Shown here: in pieces, positions 35,001-43,105 of the stretch
Layout of the letters: each line of letters opens with the position of its first letter
Position numbering within the stretch: position 1 is the stretch's first letter
Assembly (NCBI RefSeq): GCF_000961795.1
Contig: NZ_LADU01000006.1
Span: 1 to 50,592, forward strand
Length of the DNA stretch: 50,592 bases
Source of the DNA: Hyphomonas sp. BRH_c22
Lineage (GTDB): Bacteria; Pseudomonadota; Alphaproteobacteria; Caulobacterales; Hyphomonadaceae
Direction: 5' to 3'
The notes under the pieces: generated by a model
What the model was told of the DNA's origin: nothing
Database searches by the model: none
What the model saw: the letters and a program-made list of their open reading frames with translations, nothing else
Translations under genes and position numbers: made by a program

Positions 35001-37633
35001 TACACAATACTTCCGGATTTGACCGGGGTCTTGGCATCACCTTTACACACGATCACTTCGGTCCGTCCACGCATCAGCAGGTTGGATTGTATGCGACCTT
35101 GCTCGTTAATCCGGCAGGATCAACATGGAAGCACAACGAGACAGGCGAGCCGTTTTACACTCGCCATGATGGGGGGCCGACCTCGTGGCAGGCAATGATC
35201 CTGGCGGGCGATCTGAATGGTGACGGGACTGACGACTCGTTCCGGGAATTCTATGTCGAAGCCCAGGATTTCGCACACGCCTACAACGCGAATGCCTACG
35301 TGGGCGTTGACGCCAACGGCAATCCTGCGCCGCCGACGTCGGACTCCTTCCGGTATGCACTGAATCCGTCGGTTCGTCAGTCAACGACCTTCCCGGATGC
35401 CGCTATACTGTCGGCAACATGTCCGGGCGGTGCACCGCGACCTTGCCCGGAAGCGGTGTCGGCAGCAGATATCGGGACATTCGTTCTCAATTACAGAAAT
35501 GAACCGGTTGGGTACCGTGTCTATGACCCGGAAAAACTTGGCCCGGATGGCAAGCCAGGCTCACAGGCCGATGGCCTGGCTGGTGATCTGTCGTTCGCGC
35601 TGCAGACCCGGACTGATCGCGCCATGCCGCAGTTCAATACCAAGCTGGGTGATACGCCTTATCCAGCCCTGACGAAAGGGGTGCGGAACGGTGACCCGTT
35701 CACACCTCTCATGCGAACCAACGCAGGTGACATCGTCCGCATCAAGATCCAGGGCGGAGCTCATGAGCACGAACACGCTGCGACGGTGCACGGGGTCAAG
35801 TGGTTGAACGGTGGTGGCGGGTGGGGTGAAAGTGCAGATTCCGGCTGGCTTGCCGCCATGCAGGTTGCCTTGTCCGAGAAGGCCAGCTTTTCGACGAATA
35901 TACTGGGCGATGTGGATGCTGCCAAGACAGTGTCCGACCATCTCTATGCCTGGGACGGTTCGCAAGAAGGCCTTTGGACCGGGACGTGGGGTGTGTTGCG
36001 AACATATGAGGTCTCGCCTTCGAATCTGGCGTCGCTGCCTAATAATCCCCGTTCGAGCACTTTGACGATCGCCAATCGTCAGGAGTTCAATGGTGTATGC
36101 CCGGTCACGGCGCCCGTTGAGTCCTTCGATGTGACCGCAGTTGCCGTAAACCAGGTGATCAAATACAACTTCAACACGACGATCATTCCGGCAGATTCAT
36201 CGGCCACGATGCACGTGGGTGGACCGCTGGATCCGGAGGGAGGAACCCTTCGATACAACAAGAAGGGCTTCAGGCTTTCGAATGGCGAGAGTGGCCCTCT
36301 GCATGATCCGACGGCGCTGGTTTACGTTCCGACAGGCGATCTTCGCAAGAACATCGTCACGCCTATTGATCGTGCCAATTGCAATGAGAGGCGGGGTGGG
36401 ATCCGGAACTTGCAGTGCCCTGTTAAGTTGCCGAATTCGTATAAATTCGAGCCGCTAAATCTGCGAGCAAATGCAGGAAGCTGTATCGAGATAACAGTTC
36501 GCAACCGGTTGCCTGAGACGACGCCAGACCTCGCCTCCTTTGTCACTCAGCACTTCACGGTAATCCGTGACCGTAACAGCCCGCAGGGCGTGACGACATT
36601 CAACAATAACCTTATCCGCGCCTCCAGCCATATCGGTATGCACACGCAGAAGCTGGAATACGACATATCAAGGGATGACGGTGTGAACGTGGGTATTAAC
36701 CCCATTCAGACTGTCGCGCCTGGTGGTGAGAGAACATATCGCTTCTATGCGGGTGACCTCGAGCTGGATGCCCGTGCAGGGGGCAGCGGATCAGGCGTGT
36801 ATGGTGGCCTCTGGGGCAATCAGTTCAATCTGGTGGCAAGACCGGTCGAGTATGGTGCAGTGAACCTGCAGCCATCAGATCTAGTGAAGCAGGGTCAGAA
36901 GGGATTGTTTGGTTCACTCACTATCCTGCCGCAAGGCTCGACCTTCGTGACGGATCCCGGCACGAATGCTCAGGCAACCGTCACGCTTCCCAATGGAGAT
37001 ACGTTCCGGGATTTCTCGATGGTGATCCACAAGGCCGTCAATCTTCGCTACCGGAGCGGCGCACCGGTCGAGAATATAGCTGGAGAAGGCTTCGGCGTTC
37101 CGGAAGATGCGCACGATGCCGGCGCTGCCGCCATCAATTTTGCGACTGAGCCGCTTTGGTTCCGCTATCGGCAAGCAGCAGGAACCGATTGGGGCAATGG
37201 CGGTGATCATGGTGCAGGACTGGGATCTATCCTCAACATGCGCGAGGCTTACGCGAACTCCCTGGTGAATGGAGATCCACAGACACCAGTCTATCTTGCA
37301 GAGCCAGGTCAGCAGATGCGCTTCCGCGTGGGTGCGCCCGCCGGATATGCACGTAGCACGACACTCGGCATTTTTGGGCACAACTGGGCCTACGAACCCT
37401 TTACCAGTACCGCGATGGCGTCCGATGTGATGGATTGGTCGCCTACGCATCAGTTCAGATCGTCGCAGGACCTGATCCTTCCGCCCATGTCTTACAACAT
37501 ACTCACACAGGCGGGAGGGCCATTCTCCGTCACCGGTGACTATCTTTACCGGGACCTTGCATCGTTCGGAAATGCGAATGGTCTTTGGGGGATCGTCCGC
37601 GTCGAGGAGGGGGCGGTTCCGCCGCCAAACTAA
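32024..37633 (+). CDS. Giant secreted multicopper oxidase-like protein
   Basis: 1869 residues with a signal peptide (cleavage near SMAAHAQA). It contains several cupredoxin-like segments. The best copper site is AHVFHLHNHQW near residues 464-474 plus FHCHFYPHFAQGM near 520-532. This fits the type 1/3 copper pattern H-C-H-x3-H-x3-G-M, with Cys, His and axial Met. Additional His-rich sites are VIGQHIHLPKWD near 910, FTHDHFGPSTHQQVGL near 1008 (no Cys), AHEHEHAATVHGVKW near 1246 and TLGIFGHNWAYEP near 1780. The size resembles large bacterial multicopper Mn(II) oxidases such as MofA and MnxG, but the substrate is not proven. It begins an operon with a propeller lipoprotein, two SCO proteins and a cytochrome, and directly follows a T2SS that could export it. 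Confidence 0.88.
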   Translation: MHSFIKLTALALISATVSMAAHAQATCARTVTADVVVLDQPLMFNRMGAQNVNGMVYALRGDVVDKFSGKTEATGGILVPGHVELRADKRPRPLVLRVRVGDCLRVNFSNLLDGAANPNNATPSILTINDQVAERTVGFSPVGMNAVNSIDDVSSFAGQNANSMVAPGESRSYTLYAAAEGSHLIVSNGATFGGEGTGGNIGAGLFGAVAVQPVGAKFYRSQVSEEDLRLATTGTTATGHPIINYEAVYPARQPWIAEGKAGKPILNMLQHAGGELKLVHSDLTAMIVGPDPDGSFPASTYPLESQGKRNPALPNRTEPFREYVTIFNDETVSKQAFPGWFEDPVFSHTLHGVGDNFMINQASAGVGAEVIANRLGVGPMHDCLSCSYEEFFLSSFSVGDPSMLVDIPANAGLEFCTPLPGDPYCERDASIRATYAKYPDDPSNVYHSYTNDFVKFRNLHAGPKEAHVFHLHNHQWLANPDDENSSYLDAQAIGPGGAYTYEIAFGGSGNRNKTAGDAIFHCHFYPHFAQGMWALWRNHDVLETGTVLDASNGTDGFHTNAFALEQAKPASGARALPDGEIIAGVPIPAIVPLPGKAMAPLPGRVFIAALDKNGDSIAESSQAVIDRTDTDVALVDTRPVLASLDPGNPEYQLNPTGLKNPGYPFWIGGIEGGVGQRAPTPPLDMAENPSDRTEGGWDGGLPRHWLDGFSVGGLVTQVQSRFSFEKHIDKAKAVYISEYGNDVERAAMSFHATREHQTSLLDMSGNASAATFITNGGLPRPGSPFFEPCQDDEGDLLKAGTTGQFLSGTPGGLDNNFTIAYGVDNPRVYKAANIQLDVVFNKAGDHFPQQRILTLWDDVEPTLNKTRPPEPFVFRLNSFDCANYYQTNLVPEFYMVDDYQVTTPTDVIGQHIHLPKWDLVAADGSANGWNYEDGVLGAETVQARIEAINRYTLEEATGDEILEAAPHPYFGAGPNGKYLGARTNIQSWFVDPLHNTSGFDRGLGITFTHDHFGPSTHQQVGLYATLLVNPAGSTWKHNETGEPFYTRHDGGPTSWQAMILAGDLNGDGTDDSFREFYVEAQDFAHAYNANAYVGVDANGNPAPPTSDSFRYALNPSVRQSTTFPDAAILSATCPGGAPRPCPEAVSAADIGTFVLNYRNEPVGYRVYDPEKLGPDGKPGSQADGLAGDLSFALQTRTDRAMPQFNTKLGDTPYPALTKGVRNGDPFTPLMRTNAGDIVRIKIQGGAHEHEHAATVHGVKWLNGGGGWGESADSGWLAAMQVALSEKASFSTNILGDVDAAKTVSDHLYAWDGSQEGLWTGTWGVLRTYEVSPSNLASLPNNPRSSTLTIANRQEFNGVCPVTAPVESFDVTAVAVNQVIKYNFNTTIIPADSSATMHVGGPLDPEGGTLRYNKKGFRLSNGESGPLHDPTALVYVPTGDLRKNIVTPIDRANCNERRGGIRNLQCPVKLPNSYKFEPLNLRANAGSCIEITVRNRLPETTPDLASFVTQHFTVIRDRNSPQGVTTFNNNLIRASSHIGMHTQKLEYDISRDDGVNVGINPIQTVAPGGERTYRFYAGDLELDARAGGSGSGVYGGLWGNQFNLVARPVEYGAVNLQPSDLVKQGQKGLFGSLTILPQGSTFVTDPGTNAQATVTLPNGDTFRDFSMVIHKAVNLRYRSGAPVENIAGEGFGVPEDAHDAGAAAINFATEPLWFRYRQAAGTDWGNGGDHGAGLGSILNMREAYANSLVNGDPQTPVYLAEPGQQMRFRVGAPAGYARSTTLGIFGHNWAYEPFTSTAMASDVMDWSPTHQFRSSQDLILPPMSYNILTQAGGPFSVTGDYLYRDLASFGNANGLWGIVRVEEGAVPPPN

Positions 37634-37640
37634 GCAGGAT

Positions 37641-37669
37641 GGGGGAGGTTGTCTGGCAGGTGACCTCCT
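37641..37669 (+). promoter_or_regulatory. Intercistronic hairpin after the copper oxidase gene
   Basis: GGAGGT (37643-37648) pairs with ACCTCC (37662-37667), extended by one wobble and one G-C pair, around a 13-nt loop. There is no T-run, so it more likely stabilises or tunes the transcript than ends it. It lies between the oxidase stop and the propeller gene. Confidence 0.4.
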
Positions 37670-37698
37670 CACATCACCAGCAATGAAGTGGGGACAGG

Positions 37699-39666
37699 AT
37701 GATCCGGCAGGCATCATCAGATTGCGATCGAAGCGCTAGGACAGGAAAGCGTGTTGCCATGGCCATCTGCGGCCTGGTGCTGTCGTACGGCCTTGCGGGG
37801 TGCGGAAAGGTCAAGGCACCTGTTCCGGAAGCAGGTGCGCAGGTCATCGAGCGGGAGGGGTTGAGGGTCGCTTTCGCGGTATCACCGGTTGGCCGCCCGG
37901 GCGAGCCGGTCAAGGCAGGGGAGATCGCTCGCCTCTCCCTGCAGATAACCAACTCCCAGACCGGGAAACCTGTCTCCGGCCTCTATCCAGCTGCGTGGAT
38001 CGACCCACAATCAGGGAGTGAAGAGCTGACGCAGGAGTCGTGCAGAGCCGCGGCCGGCATGTATTTGTCCGGATATGTGGGCGTCCGTCCAATGATCGAT
38101 CTCAATTCGTATTATCTTGTCGTATTGAACGAAGATCCCACGATTGCCGTGATAGATCCCATTGTCGGAATCAAAGGCATCACGAAGTTACTGACGCAGG
38201 TGATCCTTCCTGCGCGGGGTGAGGACTGGGCCCCATCCCTGGACCAGAAGAAGGTGTTTATCGCCTTGCCAACGGCAGACGCGGTCAGTGTGCTGGATCT
38301 TGATACATTCCGACTGACATCCACCGTCAATGTGGGAGACAAGCCTAACCGCATCGCGGTCCAGCCGGATGGCCGATATGTGTGGATCGGTCGCGTTGGA
38401 ATAGAGCCGGGAGTGACGGTTCTCGATGCCGTGACGGATAAGGCCGTTGCTCAAATAGAGACCGGAGAAGGACATCATGAGATGGCCTTTTCAAAGGACA
38501 ACCGGTTCGCATTTGTGTCCAACCGGGATTCCTCCACCGTCAGTGTCATAGATATCAGGACGTTGAAGAAGCTGCGCGACATATCATTTGATGGCGCTCC
38601 GATTTCCCTGGCATGGTCTGATCTCTCCGAAGTACTGCTTGTCGTGGATGGCGAAGAAGGAGCGGTCCATGCGATTGAGGTTCCAGGCGGCAAGACTCGG
38701 TCTCGCCTGGATCTAGAGGCGGGACTTGGCCCATTGCGCATGATGCCGGGCGGGCGTTATGGCTTCGTCGTCAATCCATCAGAGGACAAGGTAATTGTCT
38801 TCGACACAGCAACCATGCGCGAAGCGCACGCGATTGCAGTTCCGGGGCGGCCATTCCAGGTGTCGTTCTCTCGCAATTACGCCTTTGTGCGTTCGCTGGA
38901 ATCAACCCGCGTTTCAATGATCAAGCTGTCTGATATCGGCGGCAAGAATGTTCCAACAGTCACAGGGTTCGAAGCCGGGGAGCGCCCGCCTTCTGAGGCG
39001 CCTCGCCTATTGCCTTCAGACTTATTCGCTGGAGCTGTGACTGAGGCGGCGACGCTCGCCGTGAGTCCCGGAGACGCTACAGTCTATTACTATATGGAGG
39101 GCATGAATGCTCCGATGGGCAGCTTCCGCAATTACGGGCACAGACCACTGTCGGCGCTCGTTGCTGACCGGACCATCAAGGAGGTCTCGCCTGGAGAGTA
39201 TGTCTCCGCAGTGAAAATACCGGCATCTGGAGATTTCAAAGTCATTCTTACGATGGATTCGCCCCAAATGATCGAATGCTTCCGGTTTTCAGCGGAAAGG
39301 AACCCCCTCATCGAAGCTGATGAAGCACCGCTGCGAATTGCCTTTGAAACGCGGTCGGGATCTATTGTGCGAACAGGTGAAGCGACCACTGTTCGGTTCA
39401 GGTTGACCGACACAGCCCGCGCGGGAGCTCCGGCAAATCGGGAAGACGTCCGTGTGCTAACCTATCGCGCACCCGGACAGGACCGCACCGAGCAGACCGT
39501 GAAGCCGGTGGGTAATGGCGCTTACGAAGTGACGTTCATTCCCCAGCAGGATGGTGCACACTATGTCTATCCTGCGGTAGATGCGCTGGGCCTCACCTAT
39601 GCCAAGCTTCCGTTCCTGACGGTCATTGCCCGCAGCGACACATTGCCGGTGAAAGGAACTCCGTAA
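37699..39666 (+). CDS. Beta-propeller (YVTN/YncE-like) lipoprotein
   Basis: 655 residues. A signal peptide ends in the lipobox LAGC near residue 34, so the protein is probably membrane-anchored on the periplasmic side. Residues about 130-400 are propeller repeats of the YVTN type (TADAVSVLDLDTFRLTSTVN, SNRDSSTVSVIDIRTLKKLR, PSEDKVIVFDTATMREAHAI), as in cytochrome-d1-like domains but with no haem motif seen. The C-terminal third (from about 430) is beta-rich. ATG 37699 is used because it keeps a positive n-region before the lipobox; ATG 37756 is possible. It overlaps the first SCO gene by one base and may act as a docking or electron-transfer partner of the oxidase; that is inference. Confidence 0.82.
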   Translation: MIRQASSDCDRSARTGKRVAMAICGLVLSYGLAGCGKVKAPVPEAGAQVIEREGLRVAFAVSPVGRPGEPVKAGEIARLSLQITNSQTGKPVSGLYPAAWIDPQSGSEELTQESCRAAAGMYLSGYVGVRPMIDLNSYYLVVLNEDPTIAVIDPIVGIKGITKLLTQVILPARGEDWAPSLDQKKVFIALPTADAVSVLDLDTFRLTSTVNVGDKPNRIAVQPDGRYVWIGRVGIEPGVTVLDAVTDKAVAQIETGEGHHEMAFSKDNRFAFVSNRDSSTVSVIDIRTLKKLRDISFDGAPISLAWSDLSEVLLVVDGEEGAVHAIEVPGGKTRSRLDLEAGLGPLRMMPGGRYGFVVNPSEDKVIVFDTATMREAHAIAVPGRPFQVSFSRNYAFVRSLESTRVSMIKLSDIGGKNVPTVTGFEAGERPPSEAPRLLPSDLFAGAVTEAATLAVSPGDATVYYYMEGMNAPMGSFRNYGHRPLSALVADRTIKEVSPGEYVSAVKIPASGDFKVILTMDSPQMIECFRFSAERNPLIEADEAPLRIAFETRSGSIVRTGEATTVRFRLTDTARAGAPANREDVRVLTYRAPGQDRTEQTVKPVGNGAYEVTFIPQQDGAHYVYPAVDALGLTYAKLPFLTVIARSDTLPVKGTP

Positions 39667-40382
39667 TGTCATTCAGCAAGTCATTGAACCGTGCTGGCGC
39701 AGGAATGGCAATGCTGTCTCTCCTGACGGTAACAGGTTGCAGCGCCGAGTCGCAGAATGCCGATCAGAAGAGTGATCCTCACGCCGCGCACCGCGCTGCG
39801 CTGGAAACTGGTGATGCCCGGCACGAGATGGTTTCAGCGGACGTCACGTTGAGTGATGCACCTATGGTGGATCAGGATGGAAATCCAAGAACGCTTGCCT
39901 CGGATGTCGTAGGTGACCGGATCGTGGTGGTCGATTTCATCTTCACGAGCTGCCAGACAATTTGCCCGGTTACAACCTCGCTCCTGGGTGAGGCGCGAAA
40001 GCGATTGGAACACATTCCCGACAGCCAGCTTGCGTTTGTGTCCATGAGTATCGATTCCAACACGGATACTCCCGAGAGACTTGCAGAATTTGCCGCCCGT
40101 CATCGTGCCAACTGGACTTTTCTCACGGGTGAAAAGGCAACCATGGATGCGGCGCTTACAGAGATGGATGCCTATTCCACCAATCCGGAAGACCATGCGC
40201 CGATGGTCCTGATCGGGGATGCGCAATCGGGACATTTCGTCCGCGTGTTCGGATTGCCCGATCCTGCCTTTGTGGAAAGCCGCGTACAAGACTATCTGAC
40301 CATGCGGGAGGCGCGGTGTGACGATCCGGGCTCGCAGGAGCATGTCGAGCATGCAATGGACACTCATGGGGGGCCGCAATGA
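39666..40382 (+). CDS. SCO1/SenC-family copper chaperone (lipoprotein)
   Basis: 238 residues. The leader ends in a lipobox (TVTGC near residue 21). A thioredoxin-like SCO domain follows, with the copper motif FIFTSCQTICPVTTSLLGEA (C-x3-C near 97-101). The distal His is in NPEDHAPMVLIG near 180. SCO proteins deliver copper to oxidases in the periplasm. The start overlaps the propeller stop by one base, and its end overlaps the next SCO gene by 4 bp. In this context the target is probably the giant copper oxidase instead of a terminal oxidase, since no cox genes are nearby. Confidence 0.92.
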   Translation: MSFSKSLNRAGAGMAMLSLLTVTGCSAESQNADQKSDPHAAHRAALETGDARHEMVSADVTLSDAPMVDQDGNPRTLASDVVGDRIVVVDFIFTSCQTICPVTTSLLGEARKRLEHIPDSQLAFVSMSIDSNTDTPERLAEFAARHRANWTFLTGEKATMDAALTEMDAYSTNPEDHAPMVLIGDAQSGHFVRVFGLPDPAFVESRVQDYLTMREARCDDPGSQEHVEHAMDTHGGPQ

Positions 40383-40999
40383 AATTTCTGGTGACGCTCA
40401 GCATCGCCTTCGCATGCCTGCTGGCGGGTCCGGCTCACGCGCATGGCGGCAAGCATAATGACGCCGCGAATGGCGTGGAGACACGGACCGTCAATGAATC
40501 GAAAGAGCACACGAAAGCGCGGGCCTATTTCACTGACACGGTGCTGAAAACGCATGATGGTTACAATGTCCGGTTCTATACGGACGTCTTGGAAGGAAAA
40601 ACAGTTGTAATCAGTTTCATTTTCACGAGCTGCCTGGAAGCGTGTCCGCTGATCAACGCCTCCTTGCAGCGGGTCCAGGATCGGCTTGGTGACCGGATCG
40701 GACAGGATATCGTATTCGTATCGATAACGGTCGATCCCGAAACGGATACTCCCTCGGTCCTTCGAGAGTATCGCAAGAGGTTCAAGGCCGGTCGCGGCTG
40801 GCTGTGGCTTACTGGAGACGCAGCATCGGTCGAAAAAGTAAGTGAACGGATGGGGCAGGTGTTCGAACGGGATGCGCACCTGACGGCACTACTCGTTGGC
40901 AACACTCGCACAGCGCGCTGGCGCAAGATTCCGGCACACCTGAGCGACGCTGTCCTGGCTGCGCAGATTACAGACATTGCTGATGACAATTTCAAGTAG
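40379..40999 (+). CDS. Second SCO1/SenC-family copper chaperone
   Basis: 206 residues with a cleavable signal peptide (AGPAHA/HGGK) instead of a lipobox, so this copy should be soluble in the periplasm. The copper motif is FIFTSCLEACPLINASLQRV (C-x3-C near 83-87) and the distal His is in RDAHLTALLVGN near 165. A His-rich start (HAHGGKHNDAA) could add a metal site. It is coupled to the first SCO gene by 4 bp and overlaps the cytochrome fusion gene. One chaperone anchored and one soluble suggests sequential copper transfer; that is inference. Confidence 0.9.
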   Translation: MKFLVTLSIAFACLLAGPAHAHGGKHNDAANGVETRTVNESKEHTKARAYFTDTVLKTHDGYNVRFYTDVLEGKTVVISFIFTSCLEACPLINASLQRVQDRLGDRIGQDIVFVSITVDPETDTPSVLREYRKRFKAGRGWLWLTGDAASVEKVSERMGQVFERDAHLTALLVGNTRTARWRKIPAHLSDAVLAAQITDIADDNFK

Positions 41000-42323
41000 G
41001 GTCAGGCTGGTCACGGCCCTATTGGCGAGCGTCTGTTTCGCAAATGCAAGCCATGCCCAGCTCAGGCCCGACGAGGCGCGGGGCCGGTCTATATATTATG
41101 GCGAGCGTAGCTCGGCGCTCGAGCAGGCAACCGCGCGAATTTCCGATATGGATGTAGACTTGCCTGCCCGGAGTTTTCCATGCGCCAGTTGCCATGGAGA
41201 GAAGGGTGAGGGAAATTCTGAACGGGGCATCGTGCCAAGCAACCTTTCGCGCGACGCGCTCACACGTCCTTACGAAGTGGCGGGGCAGACCGGTCGTATG
41301 AGGCCTGGCTATACACGCGAGAAATTTGCACGAGCCGTGCAGACTGGAGTGGATTCCGGCGGCAGCTTGCTCGATCAGTCGATGCCACGGTTTAATCTCA
41401 CAGATCGGGATACAGCTGATCTCTGGGCCTTTCTGGCGCAGCTCGCCAGTATCGAAGCGCCGGGCATGGATGATGGAACTATTCGAATCCTTCTCTCGCA
41501 GGACAATGATGCTGCGCCGGCAGAGGCAGAGCGAAAAATAGTGGAAGCGCTGTTTGCCGATCTCAACGCTGTTGGCGGCATCTATGGTCGCAAACTGGAG
41601 CTGGTCGTTGCAAAGGTGAACGATCCGGTACCTTCCGACATATTTGCGGCCCTGTTCCCGCCGCCGTATCCCGAGAACGATCTGCCGATAGTTGGTGTAC
41701 GGGGCAGCGGTGGTGCAGACCCGCAGGTTTTTCGGCTCATGCCCGGACTCTCTGAACAGGAGGCTGGTCTGCGGCTCTATGCAGCCCGGGAGTGGGAAGA
41801 AGTTCGTTTGGCAGATCCTTGTCTGGAAGAAGATGGCAGAGTTGCCCTCCTGGGCGATCCGGCTTGTGCGTCTATGGTTGGCGCCTACGAAAAGCTACTG
41901 GTACCGCATGCCGTTCTTACGCGGATCGACGTGAAGACTCGGAGGAGTTTCCCCGAGGAGACGCGGGTCGCCTTGCCTGCATCACTGGACCGGATATCCA
42001 GACAGGCTCAGGCGTCTTTCGCCAGAACGCGAGCACATGCCGGCACCGGAGCCGACAGCGTGATCGTCCAGGCGGAGGCCTGGTCGGCGGCCGTAGTCTT
42101 GATCGAGGGGTTGATGCGGGCCGGACGGGGTGTCACCCGCGCCAGCCTGACGAAGTCGCTTGAAGGATTGAAAGAATTTGACGGCGTGATGAGCGCTCCC
42201 GTGAGCTTCGGGCCGAATGACCGTGTTGGAGCGGCTGGTGTCAACATTGTTGCGTTTGACGCCAGATTGAACCGCCTGGAAGCGCGCGGCAGCTGGATCG
42301 ATCCAGAGCAGCCGACGAGATGA
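40983..42323 (+). CDS. Cytochrome c fused to a periplasmic binding-protein-like domain
   Basis: 446 residues. After a signal peptide (ANASHA) comes a c-type cytochrome domain with FPCASCHGEKGEGNSERG (haem motif C-x2-C-H near 66-70) and likely Met ligand in QSMPRFNLTDRDTADLWAFL near 134. From about residue 160 the protein reads as a type 1 periplasmic binding protein (LivK-like): GTIRILLSQDNDAAPAEAER, LFADLNAVGGIYGRKLELVV and GVTRASLTKSLEGLKEFDGV near the end. ATG 40983 lies within the SCO gene end; a TTG six bases earlier is possible. It closes the copper-oxidase operon. The fusion suggests ligand binding tied to electron transfer; the ligand is unknown. Confidence 0.82.
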   Translation: MTISSRVRLVTALLASVCFANASHAQLRPDEARGRSIYYGERSSALEQATARISDMDVDLPARSFPCASCHGEKGEGNSERGIVPSNLSRDALTRPYEVAGQTGRMRPGYTREKFARAVQTGVDSGGSLLDQSMPRFNLTDRDTADLWAFLAQLASIEAPGMDDGTIRILLSQDNDAAPAEAERKIVEALFADLNAVGGIYGRKLELVVAKVNDPVPSDIFAALFPPPYPENDLPIVGVRGSGGADPQVFRLMPGLSEQEAGLRLYAAREWEEVRLADPCLEEDGRVALLGDPACASMVGAYEKLLVPHAVLTRIDVKTRRSFPEETRVALPASLDRISRQAQASFARTRAHAGTGADSVIVQAEAWSAAVVLIEGLMRAGRGVTRASLTKSLEGLKEFDGVMSAPVSFGPNDRVGAAGVNIVAFDARLNRLEARGSWIDPEQPTR

Positions 42324-42501
42324 GCGCGTATGTATTGCGAACCGGATTTCTTGCGCTTCGGAAATGGAGAATCTTATAAAAGCAGTATTTTCCTCCGCTT
42401 TGCTTGGCCCCAAGTCTTTGACCGGGCGCTGCCCATGAGCAAGACTATTTCGTGTTATGTGGGGATACGACCGGTTCGAGTGGTTTGAATCTGGATTAAA
42501 A

Positions 42502-42516
42502 TCCCCTCAGTGGGGA
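42502..42516 (+). promoter_or_regulatory. csgF: Small hairpin covering the csgF ribosome binding site
   Basis: TCCCC (42502-42506) and GGGGA (42512-42516) form a 5-bp stem with loop TCAGT. The 3' arm is the Shine-Dalgarno GGGGAG, 8 bp before the csgF start at 42524. It could limit translation until melted or bound. Confidence 0.4.
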
Positions 42517-42523
42517 GCGCACG

Positions 42524-43102
42524 ATGAAGTCAGGCAGGCAAGTCATCACAGCGTCTTTCTTGGTCCTGGCAAGCTGGTCGTTTGCAGGTGCCGGGGCGCA
42601 GGAAATCGTCTACCATCCTATCAATCCCTCGTTTGGGGGTGACAGTTTCAATTCGTCGCATTTGCTGGCTGTTGCCAATGCTCAGAACGATCATACGGAT
42701 CCAAGGCGATCGGAAACGGGTAACACCCAAGTCGACCAGTTTTTGCGGCAACTGCAAAGCCGGCTGCTCTCATCCCTTGCAGGCGAGGTCAATGATGCGA
42801 TTTTCGGTGAAAGTCCTCGCGACAGTGGAACAATCACATTCGGCGACCAGACGATAACGTTTGTCCGGGGGCTGGACTCTGTCCACCTGACCATTACGGA
42901 CACATCGACAGGCGCGATTACTGAAATTGAGATTCCACTGTTCGATCAGTCAGGCTCGAGTTCGGCCGCCACCGGCGTGGACCTGCTCCAACCGGCATCA
43001 CAATCCCCGATTTCGAGTTTCTCTCCCAACGCTTCTGCTGAAACCGGAGAGGCGGCCCTGTCCGCCGGTGATCCTGGCTTCAACCAATCGGGGGTGTTTT
43101 AG
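42524..43102 (+). CDS. csgF: Curli assembly protein CsgF, with C-terminal extension
   Basis: 192 residues, longer than the roughly 138 of E. coli CsgF. A signal peptide (FAGAGAQE) is followed by the CsgF signature IVYHPINPSFGGDSFNSSHL then LAVANAQNDH. The family domain ends near residue 135 (ITEIEIPLFDQ), after which a Ser/Ala-rich tail of about 55 residues is unique. In E. coli CsgF binds the CsgG pore outside the cell and helps attach and nucleate the amyloid. It is followed 3 bp later by csgG. A 200-bp gap upstream presumably holds the operon promoter. Confidence 0.9.
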   Translation: MKSGRQVITASFLVLASWSFAGAGAQEIVYHPINPSFGGDSFNSSHLLAVANAQNDHTDPRRSETGNTQVDQFLRQLQSRLLSSLAGEVNDAIFGESPRDSGTITFGDQTITFVRGLDSVHLTITDTSTGAITEIEIPLFDQSGSSSAATGVDLLQPASQSPISSFSPNASAETGEAALSAGDPGFNQSGVF

Positions 43103-43105
43103 GTC

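Noticed and set aside
36914..37717. Open frame of 267 codons opposite the end of the copper oxidase gene
   Set aside because: It is antisense to a clear coding sequence and Cys/Arg-rich without domain features.
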